DNA of 64,000 bases, taken from positions 186,001-250,000 of the forward strand of contig JALHMB010000003.1 of the NCBI GenBank assembly GCA_022844275.1. The letters are read 5' to 3'. Positions 27,326 through 35,996 of this stretch are shown piece by piece (within the stretch, counting starts at the first letter, position 1; each line of letters begins with the position of its first letter). Source of the DNA: Hyphomicrobiaceae bacterium (GTDB lineage: Bacteria > Pseudomonadota > Alphaproteobacteria > Rhizobiales > Hyphomicrobiaceae). A program made the position numbers and the translations under genes. A model generated the notes under the pieces. It saw only the letters and a list, made by a program, of their open reading frames with translations, was not told the DNA's origin and searched no databases.

Positions 27326-30112
27326 TTGGCAGACGACAACAAGACTGACGGCGGCGGCGGCTCCGAGCCGAGTGACATCCGCCCCGTGATGATTTCCGAC
27401 GAGATGCGGCGCAGCTACCTCGACTACGCCATGAGCGTGATCGTGTCGCGCGCGCTGCCAGACGTGCGCGACGGCCTCAAGCCCGTGCATCGCCGCATTC
27501 TCTACGGCATGAGCGAGCTCGGGCTCGACTGGAACAAGAAGTACGTCAAGTCGGCCAAGGTCGTCGGCGAGGTGATGGGTAACTTCCACCCGCACGGCGA
27601 CAGCGCGATCTACGACGCACTCGTGCGCCTGACGCAGGAATTCTCGATGAGCGTGCCGCTCGTCGACGGGCAGGGCAATTTCGGCTCGGTCGACGGCGAT
27701 CCGCCGGCGGCCATGCGCTACACCGAATGCCGTCTGCACAAGGTCTCGCAGCACATTCTCGACGATCTCGACAAGGACACCGTCAACTACCAGGAAAACT
27801 ACGACGGCTCGCGCCGCGAGCCGACGGTGATGCCCGCAAAGTTTCCGAACCTGCTCGTCAACGGTGCCGGCGGCATCGCCGTCGGCATGGCGACCAACAT
27901 CCCACCGCACAACCTCGGCGAGGTCATCGACGCCGCGATCGCGCATCTCGACAATCCCGATATCAGCATCGACGAGCTGGTGCAGATCGTTCCGGGGCCC
28001 GATTTCCCGACGGGCGGCCTCATTCTCGGTCAGGCCGGCGCCATGGCCGCTTATCATCGCGGGCGCGGCTCGATCATCATGCGCGCGCGCGTTGAGGTCG
28101 AGGAGCTGCGCAAGGATCGCGAGGCGCTGATCGTCACGGCCATTCCCTATCAGGTCAACAAACGCACGCTGATCGAGAAGATCGCCGATCAGATCCGCGA
28201 GAAGCGGATCGAGGGCATCTCCAATCTCTGGGACGAGTCGAGCCGCGAGGGCATGCGCATCGTCATCGAGTTGAAGCGCGATGCCGTTGCCGACGTCGTG
28301 CTGAACCAGCTCTGGCGCTACTCCGACCTGCAGACCACGTTCGGCGCCAACATGATCGCGCTCAACGGCGGGCGCCCCGAGCAGCTCAATCTCAAGGACA
28401 TGATCCAGGCGTTCAACGCCTTCCGCGAGGAAGTCGTGAGCCGCCGGACGAAGTTCCTGCTCACCAAGGCCCGCAACCGCGCCCACATCCTGGTCGGCCT
28501 CGCCATCGCCGTCGCCAACATCGACGACATCGTGAACCTGATCCGTCGCGCGCCGAGCCCGGCCGTCGCCAAGGAGCAGCTCATGGAGCGCGACTGGCCG
28601 GCGAAGGACGTGGCGCCGCTCGTCGAGCTGATTGCCGATCCGCGCCATCGCGTATCGCACGAGGGCACGACCAAGCTCTCCGACGAGCAGGCAAGCGCGA
28701 TCCTGGAGCTGCGCCTTGCCCGCCTTACCGCGCTCGGCCGCGACGAGATCGGCAATGACCTCGCCAAGATCGCCGAGGAGATCAAGGAGTACCTCGCGAT
28801 CCTCTCTTCGCGCGCGCGCATCATCGACATCATCAAGGGCGAGCTGACCTCGATCCGCGACGAGTTCGCCGTACCGCGCCGCACCGAGATCGTGCCCATG
28901 GAGGGCGATCTCGAAGACGAGGATCTCATCCAGCGCGAGGATTGCGTCGTCACCGTCTCGCTCAAGGGCTACGTCAAGCGCGTGCCGCTGGCGACGTACC
29001 GCGCGCAACGCCGTGGCGGCAAGGGCCGGTCCGGCATGACGACGCGCGACGAGGATATCGTCACGCAGCTCTTCATTGCCTCGACGCACACGCCGCTCCT
29101 CTTCTTCTCTTCGCGCGGCATGTGCTATCGCATGAAGGTCTGGCGGCTTCCCGCCGCGACGCCGCAGGGCACGGGCAAGGCGCTCATCAATCTTCTGCCG
29201 CTCGAGCAGGGCGAGGTCATCACGACCATCCTGCCGCTTCCCGAGGACACGAAAACCTGGGCCGAGCGTGAGCTCATGTTCGCGACGCGCTCCGGCAACG
29301 TGCGTCGCAACAGCCTCGCCGACTTCGAGAACATCAACCGCAATGGCAAGATCGCTATGAAGCTCGACGAGGGCGATCAGATCGTCGACGTCGCGTTGTG
29401 CGCGCCGAGCGACGACGTGCTGCTCACGACAGCGGTCGGCCAGTGCATTCGCTTCCCCGCCGATGACGTGCGCCTCTTCAAGGGTCGCGACTCGACAGGC
29501 GTGCGCGGCATCCGCCTCGATGGCGAGGACGAGGTTATCTCGATGGCCATCCTCGCGCATGTCGAGGCGACGCCCGCCGAACGCGCCGCCTATCTCAAGC
29601 AGGCGAGCGCGGTGCGCCGGGCAACCGGCGAGGGCGTGGAGAATGGTAGCGAGCCGGAGGCGGCACCCGACGTCGAGGCCGAGTCCGAGGAGGCCACGGG
29701 CGAGGAGCTGACGCCGGAACGTTACGCCGAACTTGGCGCGCGCGAGCAGTTCGTATTGACGGTCTCGAGCCGCGGCTTCGGCAAGCGCACGTCCTCCTAT
29801 GAGTATCGCGTCAGCGGTCGCGGCGGCAAAGGCATCCTCGCCATGGTCGTCAACGACCGCAACGGGCCGCTCGTCGCCTCCTTCCCCGTCGAGGAGAGCG
29901 ACCAGATCATGCTCGTCACAGATGGTGGCCAACTCATCCGCTGCCCTGTCGACGACGTGCGCGTCGCCGGTCGCAATACACAGGGCGTGCGCATCTTCCG
30001 AACGGACGAGGATGAGACCGTCGCCTCCGTCGAGCGAATTCCCGACGACGGCGGCGAGAATGGTTCAGAGAATGGCGAGAACGGCGACGACAGCGCGCCG
30101 GCTGCGAAATAG
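27326..30112 (+). CDS. gyrA: DNA gyrase subunit A
   Basis: A 928-residue GyrA that breaks and rejoins DNA with GyrB to introduce negative supercoils. The catalytic tyrosine is Y132 ([10 protein letters not shown]). The quinolone-determining region reads [10 protein letters not shown], with Ser93 and Asp97 matching the susceptible residues Ser83/Asp87 of E. coli. The C-terminal beta-propeller includes a GyrA box-like [11 protein letters not shown] (about residues 563-573). An acidic insert of roughly 35 residues (about 770-805) interrupts the propeller, as in many alphaproteobacteria. Translation starts at a TTG (27326); relatives align from the following residues. Confidence 0.98.
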   Translation: MADDNKTDGGGGSEPSDIRPVMISDEMRRSYLDYAMSVIVSRALPDVRDGLKPVHRRILYGMSELGLDWNKKYVKSAKVVGEVMGNFHPHGDSAIYDALVRLTQEFSMSVPLVDGQGNFGSVDGDPPAAMRYTECRLHKVSQHILDDLDKDTVNYQENYDGSRREPTVMPAKFPNLLVNGAGGIAVGMATNIPPHNLGEVIDAAIAHLDNPDISIDELVQIVPGPDFPTGGLILGQAGAMAAYHRGRGSIIMRARVEVEELRKDREALIVTAIPYQVNKRTLIEKIADQIREKRIEGISNLWDESSREGMRIVIELKRDAVADVVLNQLWRYSDLQTTFGANMIALNGGRPEQLNLKDMIQAFNAFREEVVSRRTKFLLTKARNRAHILVGLAIAVANIDDIVNLIRRAPSPAVAKEQLMERDWPAKDVAPLVELIADPRHRVSHEGTTKLSDEQASAILELRLARLTALGRDEIGNDLAKIAEEIKEYLAILSSRARIIDIIKGELTSIRDEFAVPRRTEIVPMEGDLEDEDLIQREDCVVTVSLKGYVKRVPLATYRAQRRGGKGRSGMTTRDEDIVTQLFIASTHTPLLFFSSRGMCYRMKVWRLPAATPQGTGKALINLLPLEQGEVITTILPLPEDTKTWAERELMFATRSGNVRRNSLADFENINRNGKIAMKLDEGDQIVDVALCAPSDDVLLTTAVGQCIRFPADDVRLFKGRDSTGVRGIRLDGEDEVISMAILAHVEATPAERAAYLKQASAVRRATGEGVENGSEPEAAPDVEAESEEATGEELTPERYAELGAREQFVLTVSSRGFGKRTSSYEYRVSGRGGKGILAMVVNDRNGPLVASFPVEESDQIMLVTDGGQLIRCPVDDVRVAGRNTQGVRIFRTDEDETVASVERIPDDGGENGSENGENGDDSAPAAK

Positions 30113-30141
30113 GTCGGCCGCTACTGCAGGAGCGCGCCCTC

Positions 30142-30903
30142 ATGCGTACCAATCAGATGAAGGCGCGGCTCCAGGCGGGCAAGCCCGCGCTCGGCTGCTC
30201 GATCATGATACCCTCGCCGCAGATGGTCGAGATGGCGGCGCACGCCGGTTTCGACTGGGTGCTCATCGACATGGAGCACGGCACGATCGGGCTCGAGACG
30301 GCCGAGCTGATGTGTATGGCGGCCGAAGCACGAGGGATTACACCCATCGTGCGCCCGCGCAGCAATGCTTCCGCTGAAATCACATCCGTCATGGATCGCG
30401 GCGCCGCCGGCGTGCAGGTGCCGCACATCAATACGGCGGACGATGCACGCCGCGCCCTCGCTGCCGTGAAATTCGGCCCCGGTGACAACAGAGGTCTCGC
30501 AGCAGGCACGCGCCCTGACAGCTATGGCCTTGCCAAAGCCATGCCCGATTTCGTGCGCGACGCCAACGCGCAGAGTCTCGTCTGCATTCAGCTCGAGCAC
30601 GCCAAGGCCATCGAGAACGTCGATGCGCTGCTCGCCGTCGACGACATCGATGTCTATTTCATCGGGCCGTCCGACCTCTCGCAGTCCATGGGACACCCGG
30701 GAAATACCAAAGCACCGCCCGTCAAGGACGCCATCGACAAAACACTCGCGCGCATCGTAGCGGCGGGAAAAGCACCGGGAATGCCCGCGACCGCCGACAA
30801 TCTCCAGCAGGTCATCGCGAGCGGGGTGCGGTATATCTATACGCACCTGCCAAAGCTGTTTGGTGCCGGCGCCAACGCGTTTCTTGCCAAGGGGCGGCAG
30901 TAG
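30142..30903 (+). CDS. HpcH/HpaI family aldolase
   Basis: A 253-residue class II (metal-dependent) pyruvate aldolase of the HpaI family. Seen are PALGCSIMIPSPQMVEMAAHAGFDWVLIDMEHG with the catalytic His, the Arg in PIVRP, the metal-binding region GAAGVQVPHINTADDAR, and a late YFIGPSDLSQSMG. Such enzymes cleave 4-hydroxy-2-oxo acids from aromatic or sugar-acid breakdown into pyruvate and an aldehyde. The natural substrate is not readable. It begins 29 bases after gyrA, perhaps by read-through. It is followed at once by repeat copy 3. Confidence 0.92.
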   Translation: MRTNQMKARLQAGKPALGCSIMIPSPQMVEMAAHAGFDWVLIDMEHGTIGLETAELMCMAAEARGITPIVRPRSNASAEITSVMDRGAAGVQVPHINTADDARRALAAVKFGPGDNRGLAAGTRPDSYGLAKAMPDFVRDANAQSLVCIQLEHAKAIENVDALLAVDDIDVYFIGPSDLSQSMGHPGNTKAPPVKDAIDKTLARIVAAGKAPGMPATADNLQQVIASGVRYIYTHLPKLFGAGANAFLAKGRQ

Positions 30904-30904
30904 A

Positions 30905-30978
30905 TCGCGGCTTCGCCGCGAGTGGGCTAGCCCCACACCCCATCGGGAAGGACACCTTCCCGAACCCCATCCGTCGTT
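30905..30978 (+). repeat. dispersed palindromic repeat family R, copy 3
   Basis: Starts two bases after the aldolase stop codon. It has TCGCGGC-TTC-GCCGCGA (the arms changed symmetrically from GCC/GGC to GGC/GCC), then TGGGCTAGCCCCA, CATCGGGAAGGACACCTTCCCGA and ACCCCATCCGTC. The GGGAAGG..CCTTCCC arm is another self-complementary block. Confidence 0.7.
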
Positions 30979-30990
30979 ATGAAATAAGCA

Positions 30991-31016
30991 AGCGGCCCGG
31001 AGCCAGCTCCGGACCG
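30991..31016. terminator. hairpin terminator between aldolase and small secreted gene
   Basis: A stem GCGG(C)CCGGAGC-CA-GCTCCGG(A)CCGC with one internal mismatch is followed on the plus strand by CATGTTTTCC. It lies between the plus-strand aldolase and the minus-strand 76-residue gene, which converge. Termination from both sides is plausible. Confidence 0.65.
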
Positions 31017-31047
31017 CCATGTTTTCCTCAGTTATGCTGCGAGCCGA

Positions 31048-31278
31048 TCAGGGCTTCGCGACCGTGATGTCCGGGAAGACCGTCTCGGTGAATGGGACGG
31101 CATCGCGATGCTCGTCGCCGCTGATCACCGAGCGAGGCAGAGCCTGACGATAGTCGTCATTGCTGAACTCGGAACGCGGCAGAGCCTGCGCCGGATCGTT
31201 GAAGGGATTGAAGGTCTCGGCGTGCGCGGCACCAGCCAGAACGCCGAGGGCGAGAAGGGTGCTCAGGATCGTCTTCAT
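31048..31278 (-). CDS. small secreted ALPRS-repeat protein, copy 1
   Basis: A 76-residue protein of no family I recognise. A signal peptide (residues 1-20, cut after AHA) leaves a mature part of about 56 residues. That part is a threefold 14-residue repeat: 32-45 (starting ALPRSEFSNDDYR), 46-59 (starting ALPRSVISGDEHR) and a looser third unit 60-73 starting AVPFTETV. A CGGAG ribosome-binding site lies 8 bases before the ATG. It is a tandem paralogue of the next gene: 62 of 76 residues are identical, with the C-terminal half almost unchanged. It is acidic and has no mature cysteines. Function unknown; a periplasmic or secreted role is inferred from the leader. Confidence 0.8.
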   Translation of the reverse strand: MKTILSTLLALGVLAGAAHAETFNPFNDPAQALPRSEFSNDDYRQALPRSVISGDEHRDAVPFTETVFPDITVAKP

Positions 31279-31326
31279 GGGAGTTCTCCGTTTTCTTTAG
31301 AGGTCAGGGATGGGGTTAGGGTTTGT

Positions 31327-31557
31327 TCAGGGCTTCGCGACTGTGATGTCCGGGAACACCGTCTCGGTGAACGGGACGGCATCGCGGTGCTCGTCACCGC
31401 CGATCACCGAGCGGGGCAGAGCCTGACGATAATCGTCATTGCTCATCTCGGAGCGTGGCAGGGCGAGGCTCGGATCGCGGAATGGGTCGTAGGACTGGGC
31501 GTGGGCGGTGCTGGCGAGGACGCCGGCGAGGATGAGGGTGCTCAGGATCGTCTTCAT
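31327..31557 (-). CDS. small secreted ALPRS-repeat protein, copy 2
   Basis: Paralogue of the preceding feature, also exactly 76 residues, with its own leader (cut after AHA) and its own CGGAG ribosome-binding site. A longer frame reaches 31731, but the ATG at 31557 gives the signal peptide and aligns with copy 1 from the first residue. The mature start differs most (QSYDPFRDPSL against ETFNPFNDPAQ), while residues 39-76 differ at a single position. The two genes are 48 bases apart and copy 2 is upstream in transcription. This suggests a recent duplication or gene conversion of the 3' part. Confidence 0.8.
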   Translation of the reverse strand: MKTILSTLILAGVLASTAHAQSYDPFRDPSLALPRSEMSNDDYRQALPRSVIGGDEHRDAVPFTETVFPDITVAKP

Positions 31558-31760
31558 TTGTTTTCTCCGTTGAATTTCTTTGCCGCTTGAGCTGGGCGAT
31601 CCGGGCTGCGGTCTGTGCCCTAAGATCGTCACCAGCTCGTCTCGGCCGGTGAGGAGAAGATGCCCCCAAACCCCTGCCGCCGACATTCTACGGGAGGTCA
31701 TTCCGATAACGTTCGGGTTTGCCCGGCACATACCCGGGTATAGGGGGCCATATAAAAAAA

Positions 31761-31779
31761 GCGGCCCACGCGGGGCCGC
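31761..31779 (-). terminator. intrinsic terminator of the alcohol dehydrogenase gene
   Basis: On the minus strand, 44 bases past the stop codon, GCGGCCCC-GCGT-GGGCCGC forms a G/C hairpin and is followed directly by seven T residues. This is the best classical Rho-independent terminator in the window. Confidence 0.85.
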
Positions 31780-31822
31780 AAAATTGAATAAAAACCGGAG
31801 TTGTGGGGCGCTCGCAGCGCGA

Positions 31823-32947
31823 TCAAGGCACCAGGATCATCCGCACTGTGCCGCCGTCCGCGAGCTTATCGAAGCCCTCGTTGATCTCCTCGAGCTTGAT
31901 GCGCTCGCTCATCAAGCGATCCACGGGCAGAAGTCCCTGCTGATAGAGCGAGATGAAGCGCGGGATATCGCGCGAAGGGATGCACGATCCGACGTAGCTG
32001 CCTTTGACGGTGCGTTCCTCGGCGACAAGGTGCGTGCCCGGCAGCGGCATGGTGTGTGTCGGGTGCGGCAGGCTCGCAGTGACAGTGGTACCGCCGCGCT
32101 TGGTGATCTTGTAGGCGAGCTCGAGCGCTTTGATGGAGCTTGCCATCTCGAAGGCGAAATCGACGCCGCCGCCAGTGAGATCCTTCACCTGCTCGACGAC
32201 GTTGGGATCGCGCGCGTTGACCGTGTGCGTCGCGCCGAGCTGCTTGGCGAGCTTCAGCTTGTCATCGAGCATGTCGATGGCGACGACCTGCCGGCAACCG
32301 GAGAGTTTCGCGCCGAGCATGGACATGAGGCCGACGCCACCGAGACCGACGACCGCGGCGGTCGTGCCCGGTGGCACCTTCGCCGTGTTGATGACGGCGC
32401 CCGCGCCCGTGATGACCGCGCAGCCGAAGAGCGCTGCTTCCTCAAAGGGCAGGGACTTGTCGATTTTCACGACACTGCAGCGCGAGACGACGGCATATTC
32501 CGAGAACGCTGACACGCCGACGTGGTGATAGACGGTCTTGCCGTTGCGCGAGAGGCGCGTCACGTCGTTGAGCAGCTTGCCGGCGCTGTTCGCCTTGAAG
32601 CCCGGCTCGCAGAGTGCGGGGCGACCTTCCTGGCAGGGCGCGCAGCGGCCGCAGTTCGGCACGAACACGAGAATGACGTGATCGCCGACGGCGAGATCCT
32701 TCACGCCGGGGCCGAGTTCCATGACCTCGCCGGCTGCCTCATGGCCGAGCACCATGGGCAGCGGGCGCGGACGGTCGCCGTTGATGGTCGAGAGGTCGGA
32801 GTGGCAGAGGCCAGCGGCGCGGATGCGCACCAGGATCTCGTCCTCGCCCGGCGGATCGAGATCCAGCGTCTCGATCACCATGGGCTTGGACTGGGCATAG
32901 GGGCGCGGCTTTTCCATCTCGTGGATGACGGCGGCGCGGGTTTTCAT
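31823..32947 (-). CDS. zinc-dependent alcohol dehydrogenase
   Basis: A 374-residue MDR-superfamily alcohol dehydrogenase. Catalytic-zinc ligands are Cys48 (GLCHSD), His69 (GHEAAGE) and Cys176 (FGCAV). The structural-zinc cysteines are 99, 102, 105 and 113 (NCGRCAPCQEGRPALCEPG). The NAD site is GLGGVG at 201-206, with an acidic residue after beta-2 (AIDMLDD) pointing to NAD rather than NADP. It oxidises an alcohol to an aldehyde or the reverse; the closest general group is the class III-like, FrmA-type enzymes. I chose the ATG at 32947 (AGGGAG upstream) over a 92-codon longer frame. Separate unit, with its own terminator. Confidence 0.92.
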   Translation of the reverse strand: MKTRAAVIHEMEKPRPYAQSKPMVIETLDLDPPGEDEILVRIRAAGLCHSDLSTINGDRPRPLPMVLGHEAAGEVMELGPGVKDLAVGDHVILVFVPNCGRCAPCQEGRPALCEPGFKANSAGKLLNDVTRLSRNGKTVYHHVGVSAFSEYAVVSRCSVVKIDKSLPFEEAALFGCAVITGAGAVINTAKVPPGTTAAVVGLGGVGLMSMLGAKLSGCRQVVAIDMLDDKLKLAKQLGATHTVNARDPNVVEQVKDLTGGGVDFAFEMASSIKALELAYKITKRGGTTVTASLPHPTHTMPLPGTHLVAEERTVKGSYVGSCIPSRDIPRFISLYQQGLLPVDRLMSERIKLEEINEGFDKLADGGTVRMILVP

Positions 32948-33097
32948 GGGGCGGCTCCCTGGGCGTTCGGTGTCTGTTACGGCGGATGATAGCCGCCTGT
33001 GGCCAGCCGGCAACCGGTACTTGTGGCATTGGCGCCGGCACGGCATGATGCCCGCGCTGGTGGGGTCTATTTGGACCATTACTTGGGGGTAGCAATC

Positions 33098-33337
33098 ATG
33101 CGGATGATGAAGATCGGACTGGCATTGGCGTTCGCGCTCGGTATGAGCGCACCGGTAATGGCACAGAGCCAGACAAAGGCGCCGGTGGTAAAGGCCGGCA
33201 AGGGCGAGAAGGTCTGTCGCCATACGTTCCCGAGCGGCGAGAAGCGCGCCTGGGTGTGCAAGCAGGAGGAACCCTGCTGCGCCTGGGACCTCATCAACTA
33301 CGTGAAGTGCGGCTCGACAATCACGAAGTGCCTCTAG
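33098..33337 (+). CDS. small secreted six-cysteine protein
   Basis: A 79-residue protein with a signal peptide (residues 1-23, cut after MAQ) and a mature part of about 56 residues. It has exactly six cysteines: 40, 54, 60, 61, 71 and 78, spaced C-x13-C-x5-CC-x9-C-x6-C. The C-C-CC-C-C order is that of knottin-type cystine-knot peptides, although the first loop is long. No family is recognised. I chose the ATG at 33098, preceded by GGGGGT, since the longer frame lacks a leader. The TAG stop codon is part of the CTAG end of palindromic repeat A1, so the repeat defines its C-terminus. Confidence 0.75.
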   Translation: MRMMKIGLALAFALGMSAPVMAQSQTKAPVVKAGKGEKVCRHTFPSGEKRAWVCKQEEPCCAWDLINYVKCGSTITKCL

Positions 33338-33412
33338 TGTCCTGATGCCGAAGTTCGCCCCACCCCGATGCGAGGTCAGCGAGCAAACTTCGGCATCCGG
33401 TCAGGACACTAG
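33334..33412. repeat. palindromic element A, copy 1
   Basis: A 79-bp near-perfect inverted repeat bounded by CTAG at both ends. The left arm begins CTAGTGTCCTGA and continues TGCCGAAGTTCGCC; the right arm is its complement with a CCGG insertion and one change. The CTAG/TA ends suit an IS630-type miniature element. Together with element B1 (14 bases away) it forms a composite repeated in opposite orientation at 41710-41876. Confidence 0.85.
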
Positions 33413-33426
33413 AGTTCTCTTGCCTG

Positions 33427-33501
33427 CTCGTGTGATTCAGATCGAGAAATTCGCTCGCACAGTATTGCGAGCCTTGGCGAATTTCTCGATCATCACACGA
33501 G
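33427..33501. repeat. palindromic element B, copy 1
   Basis: A 75-bp inverted repeat. The left arm is CTCGTGTGATTCAGATCGAG plus AAATTCGC; the right arm is its complement without the CA insertion. Here the ends are CTCG/CGAG where copy 2 has CTAG/CTAG, both arms having changed together. It ends 43 bases before the atuA start. Confidence 0.85.
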
Positions 33502-33544
33502 GCGCACTTACGCTGAAACTGGCACCACATATCGGGAGGATGCA

Positions 33545-34873
33545 GTGCTGAGGCTCGGATGTGGCGCCGGCTTTTCGTCGGATCGGCTGGAGCCGGCGAT
33601 CGATCTCGCCGAAAAGGGCGCGCTCGACTATCTCGTGTTCGAGACGATCGGCGAGCGCACGCTGGCGTTCGGTCATCGCGATCGTCAGCTCGATCCGAAG
33701 CGCGGCTATAATCCGCAGCTCGCGGCGCGGATGCGCGGCGTGCTCGGCCACTGCAAGCGCAATGGCACGCGCATCGTCACGAACATGGGCGTCGCGAATG
33801 TTGCAGCGGCAGCGGATGTCGTCGTCGATGTCGCGCGGTCGCAGGGCCTCAGCGGCCTGACGGTGGCGGCCATCGAGGGCGATGATGTCTCCGATCTCAT
33901 CGGCCCCGATACCGTCCTCTTCGACAATCACAACAAGACGGTCGCCGAAATCGGGCGCCCCGTTGTCGGCGCCAATGTCTATCTCGGCATTGACGCCATA
34001 ATTCCCGGCCTCGAGAGCGGCGCCGATGTCGTGATCACTGGGCGCGTCGCCGATCCCTCGCTCTTTCTCTCGCCGCTCGTGCATCGCTACGGCTGGAAGC
34101 GCGACGACTGGCAGAAGCTCGGCCAGGGCACACTCGTCGGGCATCTTCTGGAATGCGGCATGCAGATCACGGGCGGCTACTTCGCCGATCCCGGCCGCAA
34201 GGATGTGCCGCGTTTAGCCGAGTGCGGCTACCCGATCGCCGAAGTGGATGAGCGCGGAAACTGCGTCATTACCAAGCTCGCCGATGCCGGCGGCATGGTG
34301 ACACCACGGACGGTCAAAGAGCAGCTCATGTACGAGGTGCATGATCCGGCGGCCTATCTCACGCCGGATGTAACGGCCGATTTCAGCCGCGCCACCGTGC
34401 AGGAAGCCGGACGCGACCGCGTGGCGGTCGCGAACGGCAGCGGTCACAAGCGCCCCGACAAACTCAAGGTCACGGTTGGCTTCGACGGCGGCTTCTTCGG
34501 CGAGGCGGGCGTGAGCTACGCAGGCCCCAATGCGACGGCACGCGCGGCGCTCGCACGCGACATACTGCGCGAACGCCTCGCACACCGCCCTGGCTTCGAG
34601 GCGCTGCGCATCGATCTCATCGGCATCAATTCGCTGCATGCGACGGCGCACGGCCCCCGCGCGGAGAGCGCCGACGTGCGCGTGCACGCCGCCATGCGCT
34701 CGGCCACTCGCGACGACGTCGCGACGATGCTCTGGGAGGTCGAGTCGCTACTGTGCTGCGGGCCGGCGGCTGGCGGTGGCTATCGCGGCCAGATCACGCC
34801 GAGCGTCATCACACATTCGGCGCTCATCGACCGCGGCGCAGTGCGCTCCAGCGTGAAGGTGCTCCGCGCATGA
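33545..34873 (+). CDS. AtuA-like protein (DUF1446), large part
   Basis: A 442-residue protein of the acyclic terpene utilisation AtuA family. Characteristic stretches are LRLGCGAGFSSDRLEPAIDLAE at the start, DYLVFETIGERTLA, GADVVITGRVADPSLFLSPL, and the Gly-rich CGPAAGGGYRGQITPS near the end. AtuA is required for citronellol/geraniol catabolism in Pseudomonas, but most homologues occur outside that pathway and the reaction is not established. Start is a GTG at 33545 with GGAGGA just upstream; an ATG five bases earlier meets a stop after three codons. It overlaps the next gene by 4 bases (ATGA). Confidence 0.88.
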   Translation: MLRLGCGAGFSSDRLEPAIDLAEKGALDYLVFETIGERTLAFGHRDRQLDPKRGYNPQLAARMRGVLGHCKRNGTRIVTNMGVANVAAAADVVVDVARSQGLSGLTVAAIEGDDVSDLIGPDTVLFDNHNKTVAEIGRPVVGANVYLGIDAIIPGLESGADVVITGRVADPSLFLSPLVHRYGWKRDDWQKLGQGTLVGHLLECGMQITGGYFADPGRKDVPRLAECGYPIAEVDERGNCVITKLADAGGMVTPRTVKEQLMYEVHDPAAYLTPDVTADFSRATVQEAGRDRVAVANGSGHKRPDKLKVTVGFDGGFFGEAGVSYAGPNATARAALARDILRERLAHRPGFEALRIDLIGINSLHATAHGPRAESADVRVHAAMRSATRDDVATMLWEVESLLCCGPAAGGGYRGQITPSVITHSALIDRGAVRSSVKVLRA

Positions 34874-35205
34874 GCCGCCACATCAAGCTGCACGAGATCG
34901 CGCATGCGCGCGCCGGCGACAAGGGCAACACGTCGAACGTATCCGTCTGGGTGTATGATCCGGGTGACTATCCTCTGCTCAAGGAGCAGCTCACGCCCGA
35001 GCGCATCAAGGCAGCCTATCCGGCCCTCATCCAGGGCGCCGTGAAGCGCTATACCCTCGATCATCTGCACGGCCTGAACTTCGTTATGCAGGATGCCCTC
35101 GAAGGCGGCGTCAATACCTCGCTGGGCCTCGACAGCCACGGCAAATCGTGGAGTTTCCTCGTCCTGGACCTGGATGTAGAGGTACCCGACAACCGAGCGG
35201 GATAA
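34870..35205 (+). CDS. AtuA-like C-terminal ferredoxin-fold protein
   Basis: A 111-residue protein matching the small C-terminal domain found fused to AtuA in longer homologues: IKLHEIAHARAGDKGNTSNVSVWVYDP, later VKRYTLDHLHGLNFVMQDALEGGVNTSLGLDSHGKS. The Ala-Gly-Asp-Lys-Gly stretch and the final Leu-Gly-Leu-Asp-x-His-Gly-Lys are strongly conserved in this group. The ATG at 34870 lies inside the end of the large gene, so the two halves are coupled and probably form a complex. Catalytic role unknown. Confidence 0.87.
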   Translation: MSRHIKLHEIAHARAGDKGNTSNVSVWVYDPGDYPLLKEQLTPERIKAAYPALIQGAVKRYTLDHLHGLNFVMQDALEGGVNTSLGLDSHGKSWSFLVLDLDVEVPDNRAG

Positions 35206-35351
35206 GGCCCTCACAATCTCATAACTCGTGGGATGGGCGGGACCAGATGGCGCAGCCCGATCATGAACCTGGACATACTTGTGTCGTAGTGCTGATGAAC
35301 ATCGGCGCCGGCTGGCCGGCGAGCCACCCCACCGCACCGCTGGAGCACTGA

Positions 35352-35990
35352 ATGAAGCAAGCAGGCAGGATCATCGCCGCCCTCTGGCTTGTCGTCGCAG
35401 CCGCCTCGGCAGCGCGGGCGGACAGCAATGCGGCCGACTGCCTGAGCGACGACAACGAGCGGCGCATCCTCGGCTGCTCCATCATTATCGAAAATCCCGC
35501 GACGCCGCCCCTCGAGCGCAGCAACGCGCTTGCCATCCGCGGTCTCGCGCTGGCCATCAAGGGCCTGCTCGACCGCGCAATCCACGACTACGACGCCGCC
35601 CTCGCCATCAATCCCAACTCGCCCTCAGCTCTCAATAACCGCGCGTGGGCCTATTTCCGTTCCGGTCGCGGCCCCGATGGACTACCCGATGTCGAGCGCT
35701 CGCTCCTGCTCAATCCCGACAGCGAGCACTCCTGGGACACACGTGCCCACATCCGCCAGCTCATGGGCAACTCCGAGGGGGCAATCCGCGACTACGAGAT
35801 GGCCGTCCACCTTGGTGGCGAGCGCATGGTCAAGCTCTACCAGTGCGGCCTCGCCGAGCGCGGGCTGTACCGTGGGCAGATGGACGGCATCTATAATGCC
35901 GAGACCAAGACGGCACTGCACACCTGCGCGCGCGATCGAGATTGCGATCCCCTGCCGGCCGACGAGCAGTGCAGGCTGCCGACATCGTAA
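35352..35990 (+). CDS. secreted TPR protein with peptidoglycan-binding-like end
   Basis: A 212-residue protein with a signal peptide (about residues 1-23, cut near ARADS). It has at least three TPR units (ALAIRGLALAIKGLLDRAIHDYDAALAINP, the next starting SALNNRAWAYFRSGR, then SWDTRAHIRQLMGNSEGAIRDYEMAVHLG). The C-terminal segment LAERGLYRGQMDGIYNAETKTAL resembles the peptidoglycan-binding domain 1 helix set. Several cysteines flank the domains. It is likely periplasmic and could scaffold a cell-wall complex. No partner gene is adjacent. Repeat copy 4 follows 6 bases after the stop. Confidence 0.8.
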   Translation: MKQAGRIIAALWLVVAAASAARADSNAADCLSDDNERRILGCSIIIENPATPPLERSNALAIRGLALAIKGLLDRAIHDYDAALAINPNSPSALNNRAWAYFRSGRGPDGLPDVERSLLLNPDSEHSWDTRAHIRQLMGNSEGAIRDYEMAVHLGGERMVKLYQCGLAERGLYRGQMDGIYNAETKTALHTCARDRDCDPLPADEQCRLPTS

Positions 35991-35996
35991 ACGACG

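Noticed and set aside
27599-27620. Possible quinolone-resistance change in GyrA
   Set aside because: Ser93 and Asp97 are the susceptible residues; no resistance call is justified.
27287-29932. 881-codon open frame opposite gyrA
   Set aside because: Antisense shadow of a recognised essential gene; no ribosome-binding site and no domain.
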